This document shows, in pieces, positions 23,908-33,840 of a DNA stretch of 64,000 nucleotides. Position numbers and translations under genes: made by a program. The notes beneath the pieces are model-generated. The model saw nothing but the letters and a program-made list of their open reading frames with translations, did no database searches and had not been told where the DNA came from. Source of the stretch: Nonomuraea fuscirosea (GTDB lineage: Bacteria; Actinomycetota; Actinomycetes; Streptosporangiales; Streptosporangiaceae); contig NZ_PVNG01000012.1 in the NCBI RefSeq assembly GCF_003001935.1, forward strand, positions 124,001 to 188,000, written 5' to 3'. The stretch's first letter is position 1, and each line of letters starts with the position of its first letter.

Positions 23908-26509
23908 TGATCCCGTTGCCTCTGGCCAGGATCGCCGAGATAACCTCGGGCGCCCTGTCGGGCATGGCCGATCCCCGCGCGGTGGTGCGCGGGCCCGTCG
24001 TGATCGACTCGCGGGCCGTAGAACCGGGATCCCTGTTCGTCGCCATCAAGGGCGCGCGGGTCGACGGTCACGACTACGCCGCGCAGGCCGTACGCGCGGG
24101 AGCCGTCGCCGTGCTGGCCGGCCGGCCGGTCGACGCGCCCGCCGTGATCGTGCCCGACGCCGCCGCGGCGCTCGCCGAACTGGCCGCCGCCCAGGTCCGC
24201 ACGCTGCCCAAGGTCACCGTGATCGGCGTGACCGGCTCGGCCGGCAAGACCAGCACCAAAGACCTCCTGGCCAAGCTCACCGGGCGGATCGGCTCGACCA
24301 TCGCGCCCGTCGGCAGCTTCAACAACGAGCTCGGCCATCCGCTGACCGTCCTGCGGGCCGACCTCGAGACCCGCTTCATGGTGCTGGAACTGGCCGCGCG
24401 CAACATCGGCCACATCAAGGACCTGACCCGCATCGCGCCGCCGCAGATCGGCGTGGTGCTCAACGTCGGCACCGCGCACCTGGGCGTGTTCGGCGGCAAG
24501 GAGGCCATCGCCAAGGCCAAGGGCGAGCTGGTGGAGGCGCTGCCGCGCACGGGCGTCGCCGTGCTCAACGCCGACGATCCGCTGGTGCGGGGGATGGCCT
24601 CCCGTACGGAGGCGCGGGTCACCTACTTCGGGTGCGGCGAGGCCGCGGCGATCAGGGCCGAGGGCGTCGTGATCGACAACAGAGGGCGGGCCTCCTTCAC
24701 CCTGCGCACCCCGTCCGGGGCCGCGCACGTGTCACTGAAGCTGTACGGCGCGCACGCGGTCTCCAACGCGCTCGCCGCGGCGGCGGCCGGCTACGAGCTG
24801 GGGCTGCCCGTGGCCACCATCGCCGAGGAACTGTCGGAGGCCACGCCGCGCAGCCGGTGGCGGATGGAGGTCACCGACCGGGCCGACGGCGTGACCGTGG
24901 TCAACGACGCCTACAACGCCAACCCCGACTCCATGAAGGCGGCCTTCGCGGCCTTCGCCACCCTCGGTAAGGGACGCCGGCGCTTCGCGGTCATCGCGGC
25001 GCTGCGCGAACTGGGCGACGAGGGGCCGGCCCTCAACGCCGAACTCGGTCGGCTGGCCGGCGGGGCGGGGCTCGCGGGGCTGATCGTGGCCGGCCCCGAT
25101 GCGGGCCCGGTCCTCGACGGCGCCCACGAGGCCGCCCAGGCCACCGCCCAGGAGTCGGCCGCCCACACGACCTTCTCCCAAGGAGCCCCCGGCCCGATCG
25201 GTGCCGGGACGACGGGCGCCGGGCCGGGTGGCGCGGTGCCGGGCGTTGTGGCTCCCGCCTGGCCTTCGGTGCCGGGCGCGGGGATTTCCGGCCCGCAGAC
25301 ACCCGCTGGGCCCGCGCAGACGCCCCCTGGGCCGCTCTCCGGCCCCCACGGGCCCGCGCCGCAGGACCGGCAGCCGACCGGCCCCGAGCAAGGGCCGGCC
25401 CAGAGCTGGTACGGGCCCGACGCCGAGCACGGCGCACCCCAGGGCTGGTACGGGCCCGACACCGGTGTGCCGCAGCCGGCTCCTGGGCCGGGATGGCAGG
25501 TGCCCGACGAAGGCGCGGTGCCTCCTGGGCAGGGCTGGTATGGGCAGGCCGCCGAGCACGGCGCGCCCCAGCCCGGCCGGCCGGTTCCGGACGCGGGCGG
25601 ACCGCAAGGCGGTCATGGCCCAGAGGCAGGCGGCGCGCAGCCGCCGGACTGGTACGGCCCTGAGGCGGGCAGCGCGCAGTCGCCGGGCTGGCATGGGCCC
25701 GAGGCGGGTGGCGTACAGCCGCAGGGCTGGCACGGCCCCGAGGCGGGCGGTGGGCAGCCGCAGGGGTGGTACGGGTCTGAGGCGGGTGTGCCGCAGCCGG
25801 CTCCTGGGCCGGGATGGCAGGTGCCCGACGAAGGCGCCGCGCCTCCTGGGCCGGGCTGGCACGGGCAGGAAAATGACGGCTCCGGTCAGGGGTGGCAGGG
25901 GCCTCCCGCCGCCGGAGGGCCGCTCATAGGCGGACTGCCGGGCGGAGCCCCCGTGAGCGGGCCTCCCGGAGCACCCGGCGGGCCCCAGGCAGATGGGTCT
26001 CCCACGGTGCCCGGCGGGCTCCCGGTGGGCGCGCCCCCCGGTGGGTCCCCGGTAGGTGCGCCTCCCGTGGTGCCCGGTGGGCCGGTCATGGGTGGGCTTC
26101 CCGGAGGGTCGGGGGGTGTGCCGATGGGCATGGCGCCGGAGACGCCGGGAGGAGCTCCTGGTGTGCCCGGCGGGACTCCCGCTGGAGCGCCGGGCGGGCC
26201 TCCGCCCGGGTTGCCGTCAGGGATGCCGTCCGGACCCCCGCCGGGAACGCCGCCGGGAACGCCACCGGGAACGCCACCGGGCATGCCGCCAGGAGGGCCG
26301 GGCGGGCCGCCGGTCGGTGGGCCGGCGGCGGGGCCTGGGGGAGGGGCGCACTACGGGCAGCCGACGCGGATCGTGCACGTGCCGGACGCCGAGGCCGCGG
26401 CGGCCGAGCTGGGCTCGTGGCTGCGGCCCGGTGACGCGGTGCTGATCAAGGGACCGAGGGCCATGGGTCTGGAGCGCACGGCCGAGATCATCCTCGGAGG
26501 TTCCCCCCA

Positions 26510-26513
<4 letters not shown>
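23907..26513 (+). CDS. murF: UDP-N-acetylmuramoyl-tripeptide--D-alanyl-D-alanine ligase with about 400-residue Gly/Pro-rich insertion
   Basis: 868 residues, against roughly 450-480 for normal MurF. Catalytic parts are complete: P-loop GVTGSAGKTSTKD (about residue 110), SFNNELGHPLTVL, VLNVGTAHLGVFGG, and NDAYNANPDSMKAA in the C-terminal domain. After DAGPVLDGAHEAAQ (about residue 410) the domain is interrupted by roughly 400 residues of low complexity: WYGPEAGG-type repeats, two copies of PQPAPGPGWQVPDEGA, then collagen-like GPPG/GTPPGTPPG. The MurF fold resumes at RIVHVPDAEAAAAELGSWL (about 821) and ends with the canonical GDAVLIKGPRAMGLERTAEII. The reading frame is continuous. It adds D-Ala-D-Ala to the precursor. 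Start ATG overlaps murE; stop overlaps mraY. Confidence 0.93.
25464..25837 (+). repeat. 53-bp perfect direct repeat within the murF insertion
   Basis: Bases 25464-25516 and 25785-25837 are identical, 321 bp (107 codons) apart and in the same frame, encoding GVPQPAPGPGWQVPDEGA. Between them the sequence is itself built from about 13-residue units of the form W(Y/H)GPEAGGxQPQG. This indicates growth of the insertion by in-frame duplication. Confidence 0.9.
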
Positions 26514-27564
<1,051 letters not shown>

Positions 27565-27568
<4 letters not shown>

Positions 27569-28941
27569 GTCTCACCTGCGTGGCCGGGCTCGGCGTGTCC
27601 GGCACCGCGGTGGCCAGGGTGCTGGCCGCGCGCGGCGAGCGGGTCGTGGTCGTGGAGGCCGCGGAGGGCGAGCGGCAGCTGGCCGCCGCGGCCGAGCTGG
27701 CCAGGGTCGGCGTCGAGACCCGCTTCGGCGAGATGACGCTGCCCGAAGGCGTGACGCGGGTGATCACCACGGGGTGGGCGCCGCATCACCCCCTGATCGC
27801 CGCCGCGCTGCGCGACGGGGTCGAGGTCGTCGGCGAGGTGGAGCTGGCCTGGCGGCTGCGGCCCGCCCAGGCGGCCCCCTGGCTGGCGCTGACCGGCACC
27901 AACGGCAAGACCACCGCCGTCCGCATGCTCACCTCCATCCTGCTGGCGGCCGGGCACAAGGCCCTGGCCGTGGGGAACGTGGGCACGCCCGTGGTGCGGG
28001 CGGTGGCGGAGCCGTACGACGCGCTGGCCGTCGAGCTGTCCAGCTTCCAGCTGCACTGGTCGAGCACGCTGGCCCCGCACGCCGCGGCCGTGCTCAACGT
28101 GGCCCCCGACCACCTCGACTGGCACGGCTCCATGGAGGAGTACGCCGCCGCCAAGGGCCGCGTCTTCGAACGCGCCGGCACCGTGATCTTCAACGCCGAC
28201 GACCCCGAGGCCGCCCGGCTGGCCGCGCCCTACCCCGGCGCCGTCGGGTTCACCCTGCGGGTGCCGAAGCGGGGCGAGATCGGCGTGGTCGAGGACCTGC
28301 TGGTGGACCGGGCGTTCGTGGCCGACCCGGTCGAGGCGGCCGAGGAGCTCGCGACGCTCGACGACGTGCGCCCCTTCGCCCCGCACAACGTGGCCAACGC
28401 CCTCGCCGCCGCCGCGCTGGCCCGCTCGCTCGGCGTGCCGTCCGAGGCCGTACGGCAGGGGCTGCGCGACTTCGTGCCCGACCCGCACCGGCTGGCCCAC
28501 GTGGACCGGATCGGCGAGGTCGACTACATCGACGACTCCAAGGCCACCAACCCGCACGCCGCCGCCGCCGCGCTGGCCTCGTACCCGTCGGTGGTGTGGG
28601 TGGCGGGCGGGCTGCTCAAGGGCGCGGACGTGGACGAGCTGGTGCGCCAGGCGGCGCCGCGACTGCGCGGAGCGGTGCTGCTGGGCGCCGATCGCGCCCG
28701 GATCGCCGAAGCCATCGCGCGACACGCGCCGAATGTCCCCCTCGTGGACATCGCCGATCGGGACACTGGTGCGATGGAAAGAGTCGTCACCGAAGCCGCC
28801 CGGCTGGCCTCCCCAGGGGACACCGTGCTGCTCTCCCCGGCGGGGGCCTCCCTGGACATGTTCGCCAACTATCCCGCGCGGGGGGAGGCCTTCGCGCGTG
28901 CCGTACGCGAGCTGAGGGCGCGGCGTGAGCACGAGCGCTGA
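27565..28941 (+). CDS. murD: UDP-N-acetylmuramoyl-L-alanine--D-glutamate ligase
   Basis: 458 residues, cytoplasmic. N-terminal Rossmann domain (CVAGLGVSGTAVARVLA), P-loop LALTGTNGKTTAVRML, AVELSSFQLHWS and NVAPDHLDWHGSMEEYAAAKGRVF typical of MurD, and C-terminal YIDDSKATNPHAAAAAL. It adds D-Glu to UDP-MurNAc-L-Ala. ATG overlaps the mraY stop; an open frame extends upstream but the Rossmann strand starts at this ATG. ftsW starts 17 nt before its end. Confidence 0.97.
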
Positions 28942-30214
28942 GGAACGGGTGCGGCGTCCCGCCGCCGCGCAGGAGGGGCCGGGAAGCTGGGCGCGCGAGC
29001 AGCTGGGCACGCTCAAGGAGCTGCTGGACAAGCCGCTGACGACCTACTACCTGATCATCATGTGCAGCGCGCTGCTGCTGGCGCTGGGGCTGATGATGGT
29101 GCTGTCGGCCTCCAGCATCGAGGCGCTGGCCAAGACCGGCAGCCCGTTCTCGTGGTTCATCAAGCAGTCGCTGTCGGCCGCGGTCGGCGTGCCGGTGATG
29201 TACCTGTGCTCGCGCCTGCCGGTCAAGTTCTTCCGGTGGGCCGGCTACCCGCTGATGGCGCTGTCGATCATCGCGCTGGTCATGGTGCTGTTCATCGGCT
29301 CGGCCGAGCTGGGCGCGCAGCGGTGGATCTACATCGGCCCGTTCACCGTGCAGCCGTCGGAGCCGGCCAAGCTGGGGCTCGTGCTGTGGGGGGCCGACCT
29401 GCTGTCCAAGCGCGTACGGCAGGGCAGGATCGAGTGGCGCCAGATGCTGATCCCGCTCATGCCCGGCACCGCGATCCTGGCCGTCATGGTCATGCTCGGC
29501 CGCGACCTGGGCACCACGCTGGTCCTGTTCATGATCTTCCTGTCGCTGCTGTGGGTGGTGGGGGCGCCGGTCAAGCTGTTCGGCGGCATCATGGCGCTGG
29601 CGGTGCTGGCGGCGTTGATAATGATCAAGGTGGAGCCGTACCGGATGGCGCGCATCGGCGCCTTCCTCGACCCGTGGGCCGACGCGCAGGGCGCGGGCTA
29701 CCAGGCCGTGCAGGGGCAGATCGCGATGGGGTCGGGCGGCTGGTTCGGCCTCGGGCTCGGCGAGAGCCGGCAGAAGTGGAACTGGCTGCCCCACGGCGAG
29801 AGCGACTTCATCTTCGCCATCCTCGGCGAGGAGCTCGGGCTGATGGGCACGCTGATCGTGGTCGCCCTGTTCGGGCTGCTCGGCTACGCGGGGCTGCGCG
29901 TCGCCGTGCGGGTCAACGACGCCTTCACCCGGCTCGCCGCCGCCGCCATGGTGGCCTGGATCGTCGGGCAGGCCACCGTCAACATGGGGGCCGTGCTCGG
30001 CGTGCTGCCGATCACCGGCATCCCCCTGCCCCTGGTCTCGTACGGCGGCTCCTCGCTGCTGCCCACGCTCGCCGCGCTCGGCATGCTGCTGTCGTTCGCC
30101 AAACGCGAGCCCGGCGCGCGGGAGGCCTTGGCGGCTCGTGGCCCCGGACCGGCCGTGCGGGCCCTAAGCTGGCTTGGCCTGGGGGGTACGTCCAAAGGCC
30201 GAGCGACACGTTAG
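28925..30214 (+). CDS. ftsW: Septal peptidoglycan glycosyltransferase FtsW (SEDS family)
   Basis: 429 residues with ten membrane helices after a 35-residue cytoplasmic N-terminus. SEDS motifs: GAQRWIYIGPFTVQPSEPAKLGL, GLGLGESRQKWNWLPHGESDFIFAILGEELG and GVLPITGIPLPLVSYGGSSLLPTLAALG. FtsW polymerises lipid II at the septum together with FtsI. GTG start inside the end of murD. The C-terminal tail is about 45 residues, Ala/Gly/Arg-rich. murG follows within a few bases. Confidence 0.96.
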   Translation: MSTSAEERVRRPAAAQEGPGSWAREQLGTLKELLDKPLTTYYLIIMCSALLLALGLMMVLSASSIEALAKTGSPFSWFIKQSLSAAVGVPVMYLCSRLPVKFFRWAGYPLMALSIIALVMVLFIGSAELGAQRWIYIGPFTVQPSEPAKLGLVLWGADLLSKRVRQGRIEWRQMLIPLMPGTAILAVMVMLGRDLGTTLVLFMIFLSLLWVVGAPVKLFGGIMALAVLAALIMIKVEPYRMARIGAFLDPWADAQGAGYQAVQGQIAMGSGGWFGLGLGESRQKWNWLPHGESDFIFAILGEELGLMGTLIVVALFGLLGYAGLRVAVRVNDAFTRLAAAAMVAWIVGQATVNMGAVLGVLPITGIPLPLVSYGGSSLLPTLAALGMLLSFAKREPGAREALAARGPGPAVRALSWLGLGGTSKGRATR

Positions 30215-30226
30215 GGAGTGACCGAG

Positions 30227-31303
30227 ATGAGGGTGGTCCTCGCCGGTGGGGGGACGGCCGGGCACATCGAGCCCGCGTTGGCCCTTGCGGACGCGCTGCG
30301 CCATCTTGACCGGAGCGTCGGCATCACCTGCGTGGGCACGGAGCGCGGCCTGGAGTCGCGGCTCGTGCCCGCCAGGGGCTACGAGCTGGAGCTGGTGCCG
30401 GCCGTGCCGCTGCCAAGGGCGATCACTCCGAGCCTGCTCACCGTGCCGGGCAGGCTCGCCGGGGCGATCAACGCCACGGCCGCCATACTCGACCGGGTCC
30501 AGGCCGACGTCCTGGTCGGCTTCGGCGGCTACGTGGCGACGCCCGCCTATCTGGCGGCCAAGCGGCGCGGCTTGCCGATCGTCGTCCACGAGGCCAACCC
30601 GCGTCCCGGCCTGGCCAACCGGCTCGGCGCCCGGCTGACCGACCACGTGTTCAGCGGGTTCCCCGAGACCGCGCTGCCCAAGGCCGAATACATCGGCACG
30701 CCGCTGCGCCGCGACATCGTCACGCTCGACCGGCTGTCCACGGGCGACAAGGCGCGCTCGTGGTTCGGGCTGGAGAACGACCGGCCGACGCTGCTGGTGT
30801 TCGGCGGCTCGCAGGGCTCCAGGTCGATCAACCAGGCCGCGCTCGCCGCCGCGCCCGTGCTGCGCCGGGCCGGCGTGCAGGTGCTGCACGTCATCGGCCC
30901 GAAGAACACCGTCGAGCACGAGCCGCCGCCCGGCGACCCGCAATACGTGCTGCTGCCCTACGTCGACCGCATGGACCTCGCCTACGCCGCCGCCGACGTG
31001 GCCCTGTGCCGCAGCGGGGCGCTGACCTGCGCCGAGCTGACCGCGGTCGGGCTGCCCGGCGCCTACGTCCCGCTCCCGTACGGCAACGGCGAGCAGCGCA
31101 TCAACGCCGAGCGCATCGTCCGCGGCGGCGGCGGCCTGATGGCCGACGACGCCGAGCTGTCACCCGAATGGATCATCCACAACGTGCTGCCCGTCCTCCG
31201 CGACCCCGAGCGGGTCGTCGTCATGTCGGAGGCCGCCTCCAGACTCGGGAGGAAGGACGCCGATATCATGCTTGCCAGGAAAGTGTTGGAGATAGCCCGA
31301 TGA
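30227..31303 (+). CDS. murG: UDP-N-acetylglucosamine--lipid I GlcNAc transferase
   Basis: 358 residues, GT28 glycosyltransferase on the inner membrane face, making lipid II. Motifs: RVVLAGGGTAGHIEPALALADAL (first G loop), VLVGFGGYVATPAYLAAKRRGLPIVVHEANPRPGLANR, LLVFGGSQGSRSINQAAL and CRSGALTCAELTAVGLPGAYVPLPYGNGEQRINAERI. ATG 30227 was chosen because GGGAG lies 8 nt upstream and the first strand begins there; GTG 30218, overlapping that ribosome site, would add three residues. The stop overlaps the murC ATG. Confidence 0.96.
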   Translation: MRVVLAGGGTAGHIEPALALADALRHLDRSVGITCVGTERGLESRLVPARGYELELVPAVPLPRAITPSLLTVPGRLAGAINATAAILDRVQADVLVGFGGYVATPAYLAAKRRGLPIVVHEANPRPGLANRLGARLTDHVFSGFPETALPKAEYIGTPLRRDIVTLDRLSTGDKARSWFGLENDRPTLLVFGGSQGSRSINQAALAAAPVLRRAGVQVLHVIGPKNTVEHEPPPGDPQYVLLPYVDRMDLAYAAADVALCRSGALTCAELTAVGLPGAYVPLPYGNGEQRINAERIVRGGGGLMADDAELSPEWIIHNVLPVLRDPERVVVMSEAASRLGRKDADIMLARKVLEIAR

Positions 31304-32697
31304 GTCTTGTCAAGCTGGTCGATCCCGTCACCGTGGAAGAGCTGGGGCGGGTGCACTTCATCGGCGTGGGCGGCGCCGGCATGTCGGGCATAGCCCGCAT
31401 CCTGCTCAAGCGCGGCGTACGGGTGACCGGCAGCGACGCGCGCAGTTCCGAGCTGATCACCGAGCTGCGCGAGCTGGGCGCGACCGTGCACATCGGCCAC
31501 GCCGCCTCCCACATCAGAGACGTCGACACCGTGGTCGTCTCGACCGCCATCCGCGACTCCAACCCCGAGCTGGGCGAGGCGCTCAAGCAGGGGCTGCGGA
31601 TCATCCCGCGGGCCGCCGCGCTGGCCTCCGTCATGGCCGGGCGCACCGCGGTCGCCATCGCCGGCACCCACGGCAAGACCACGACCACGTCCATGCTGAC
31701 CGTGGCGCTGCAGAAGTGCGGCGCCGACCCGTCCTACTGCGTGGGCGGCCAGCTCGTCACCACCGGGCTGGGCGCCGACGACGGGCAGGGCCGGATGTTC
31801 GTGGCCGAGGCCGACGAGAGCGACGGCTCCTTCCTCATGCTCGCCCCCGACATCGCCGTGGTGACCAACGTCGAGGCCGACCACCTCGACAACTACGGCG
31901 ACCCGCGGGCCGTCCACGACAGCTTCGCCAGGTTCGCCGACCGGATCGGCTCGCTGCTCATCGCGTGCGCGGACGACCCGGGCGCGGCGGAGACGGCGCG
32001 CCGGGCGGCGGAGCGCGGGCTGCGGGTCAAGACCTACGGCGTGACCGGCGACGACTACCGGATCTCCGGCGTCAGGCCCGACGGGTTCGGCACGGTGTTC
32101 ACCGTCGAGGGCAGGGGCGAGGTGCGCCTGGCCGTTCCCGGGGCCCACAACGCGCTCAACGCCACCGCGGTGATCGCCGTGGCCGACGAGCTGGGGCTGC
32201 CGTTCGAGGAGATCAGGCAGGGGCTGGGCGCCTTCACCGGGGCCAAGCGGCGCTTCGAGGCCAAGGGCGAGGCGGGCGGCATCGCGGTGTTCGACAGCTA
32301 CGCCCACCACCCGACCGAGCTGGCCGCCGACCTGCGGGCCGCCCGCGACGTGGTGGCCTCCTACTCCGGCACCGGGCGGGTCATCGCGATCTTCCAGCCC
32401 CACCTCTACTCGCGCACCCGGTTCTTCGCCGACGAGTTCGGGGCGGCGCTCGGGCTGGCCGACGAGGCCATCGTGCTCGACGTCTACGGGGCCCGCGAGG
32501 ATCCGGAGCCCGGGGTGTCCGGCGCGATGGTGGCCGAGCGGGTGCCGCTGCTGCCCGAGCGGGTGGCGTACGCGCCCGACCGGTCCTCGGTGCCCGGGCT
32601 GGTGGCCGAGCGGGCCAGGCCCGGCGACATCGTGCTCACCATGGGCGCGGGTGACGTGACCGAGCTCGGGCCGCAGATCGTCGCGCGCCTGTCCTGA
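31300..32697 (+). CDS. murC: UDP-N-acetylmuramate--L-alanine ligase
   Basis: 465 residues, cytoplasmic, first Mur ligase of the pathway. N-terminal Rossmann block VHFIGVGGAGMSGIARILL, P-loop AIAGTHGKTTTTSMLTVAL, EADESDGSFLMLAPDIAVVTNVEADHLDNYG and C-terminal FDSYAHHPTELAADLRAAR with FQPHLYSRTRFFADEF are all canonical MurC. ATG overlaps the murG stop. A 138-nt gap with a -10 box separates it from ftsQ. Confidence 0.97.
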   Translation: MSLVKLVDPVTVEELGRVHFIGVGGAGMSGIARILLKRGVRVTGSDARSSELITELRELGATVHIGHAASHIRDVDTVVVSTAIRDSNPELGEALKQGLRIIPRAAALASVMAGRTAVAIAGTHGKTTTTSMLTVALQKCGADPSYCVGGQLVTTGLGADDGQGRMFVAEADESDGSFLMLAPDIAVVTNVEADHLDNYGDPRAVHDSFARFADRIGSLLIACADDPGAAETARRAAERGLRVKTYGVTGDDYRISGVRPDGFGTVFTVEGRGEVRLAVPGAHNALNATAVIAVADELGLPFEEIRQGLGAFTGAKRRFEAKGEAGGIAVFDSYAHHPTELAADLRAARDVVASYSGTGRVIAIFQPHLYSRTRFFADEFGAALGLADEAIVLDVYGAREDPEPGVSGAMVAERVPLLPERVAYAPDRSSVPGLVAERARPGDIVLTMGAGDVTELGPQIVARLS

Positions 32698-32794
32698 GCC
32701 CTCGTTCCCGGGCGCCTCTCCCGCGCGGCGCCGGGCGCGGTGCGGCGGGGCCGCGGGTTGGGCGTGGCGCGCGGTGTCGGGCCGCGCGTCGGCG

Positions 32795-32800
32795 TAGGTT
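32795..32800 (+). promoter_or_regulatory. -10 box (TAGGTT) of a possible ftsQ promoter
   Basis: TAGGTT lies about 35 nt before the ftsQ ATG, leaving a short leader that contains GGGAGGG. The -35 region (around GTGTCG) is poor. An internal promoter before ftsQ would let ftsQ-ftsZ be expressed apart from the mur genes. Confidence 0.4.
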
Positions 32801-32835
32801 CGGTGCCGACATGGGCGCATGCTGGTGGGAGGGCG

Positions 32836-33504
32836 ATGAAGGCGCGCACGGCTTTCCTGGTGCTGCTGACGGCGGGGGTGGTGGGCACGGCCGCGTGGCT
32901 GGTGTTCCTCTCGCCCGTGCTGGGAGTGCGTTCGATAGAGATCGTGGGAAATCTCACAGTGCCGAGCGAGCGCATCAAACAGCAGGCCGGCGTGCCCGAC
33001 CTCCACCCCCTCGCCACCGTCAACCTGGCCGACGTGGAGAGCCGCGTCCTGGCCATCAGACAGCTCGCCGGCGCCAAGGTGGACCGGGTCTGGCCCGGCA
33101 CGCTCAAGATCGAGGTGATCGAGCGCGAGCCGGTCGCCGCCGTCCAGACGGGCGACAAGGTGGCGATCGTCGACGGCCAGGGCGTGGTGATCGAGGTGAA
33201 GAACGCGGTGCCGCCCATGCTGCCGCTGCTGAAGGTGGACCGCCCGGCCCAGGGCGACCCGGTCATGACGGCGGCGCTGCAGGTCGTGCAGTCCGTGCCG
33301 GACGAGGTGGCGGCCAAGGTCAGGCAGGTCCGCGCGGGCACGGCCGAGGGGGTGACACTGATCCTCTCCGACGGCCGCACCGTCCTGTGGGGCGGCACCG
33401 ACCGGCCGGGGGAGAAGGGCCGCATCCTGGTCGCGCTGCTCAAGAAAGAGAGAGCGGTCACCCTGTACGACGTCAGCTCACCCGACGTGGTGACCCTGAA
33501 GTGA
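32836..33504 (+). CDS. ftsQ: Cell division protein FtsQ/DivIB
   Basis: 222 residues: a very short cytoplasmic N-terminus, one membrane helix (TAFLVLLTAGVVGTAAWLVFL, residues 5-25), then an extracytoplasmic POTRA domain (VRSIEIVGNLTVPSERIKQQAGV through LAGAKVDRVWPGTLKIEVIEREPVA) and the FtsQ beta domain (VAIVDGQGVVIEVKNA). FtsQ recruits FtsL and the septal synthases. ATG 32836 has GGAGGGCG upstream; the frame is open for 32 codons before it, but those do not look coding. ftsZ follows after a 336-nt regulatory gap. Confidence 0.94.
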   Translation: MKARTAFLVLLTAGVVGTAAWLVFLSPVLGVRSIEIVGNLTVPSERIKQQAGVPDLHPLATVNLADVESRVLAIRQLAGAKVDRVWPGTLKIEVIEREPVAAVQTGDKVAIVDGQGVVIEVKNAVPPMLPLLKVDRPAQGDPVMTAALQVVQSVPDEVAAKVRQVRAGTAEGVTLILSDGRTVLWGGTDRPGEKGRILVALLKKERAVTLYDVSSPDVVTLK

Positions 33505-33684
33505 TCGTGATCGTCAGGGTCTGGCAACCGAGGGGCAACGGCATCGCCGAGCCTGTGCGAGGCGGGGGTCGCGCCGTGAGAGCCTGTAAGCCGGACTTTC
33601 GGCAGTGGAGGCCCGCGACCAGGCGTGACTGCGGAGCGAAACGGACAGCCCGCGACACGCCGGACGTGCTTGCGGCGCGGTTAG

Positions 33685-33714
33685 TTGACCCGCCTGGAGC
33701 GTAACTCCTACTGT
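33685..33714 (+). promoter_or_regulatory. ftsZ promoter (TTGACC, 18 nt, TACTGT)
   Basis: TTGACC (33685-33690) and TACTGT (33709-33714), spaced 18 nt, form the best promoter in the 336-nt ftsQ-ftsZ gap. The spacer contains a small inverted repeat, GGAG and CTCC around cgtaa (33696-33708). Start of transcription is expected near 33721, leaving a leader of about 120 nt. No gene is seen in 33505-33680. Confidence 0.6.
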
Positions 33715-33771
33715 CCGTATCAATCCTCAGGTTGACATAAATCTAAATCTCAACCTGAGGTTGAGAGTTAC
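33701..33771. promoter_or_regulatory. Nested inverted repeats in the ftsZ control region
   Basis: In an AT-rich island, CCTCAGGTTGA (33725-33735) is the exact reverse complement of TCAACCTGAGG (33750-33760), 14 nt apart. The right arm is also half of a 19-bp near-perfect palindrome, TCTCAACCTGAGGTTGAGA (33748-33766, only the centre unpaired). An outer pair, GTAACTC (33701-33707) and GAGTTAC (33765-33771), flanks both. A perfect TTGACA hexamer lies inside (33732-33737). Such overlapping symmetric half-sites suggest a repressor operator rather than a simple terminator. The regulator is unknown. Confidence 0.7.
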
Positions 33772-33840
33772 CCGAACTAACAAAAAGCGGAGATGATCCG
33801 CACCGAAATGGCAAGTCAACGAGCGGAAAGGCCCCTCGTC

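Noticed and set aside
25400..26300. Regularly spaced repeats in murF and at 20299-20370 considered as CRISPR-like
   Set aside because: Repeats are contiguous, short, in frame with coding sequence and have no unique spacers.
33793..33840. ATG at 33793 as the ftsZ start
   Set aside because: The ribosome site directly touches this ATG, and the 16 extra residues do not occur in known actinobacterial FtsZ; GTG 33841 has a well-spaced site. N-terminal data could change this.
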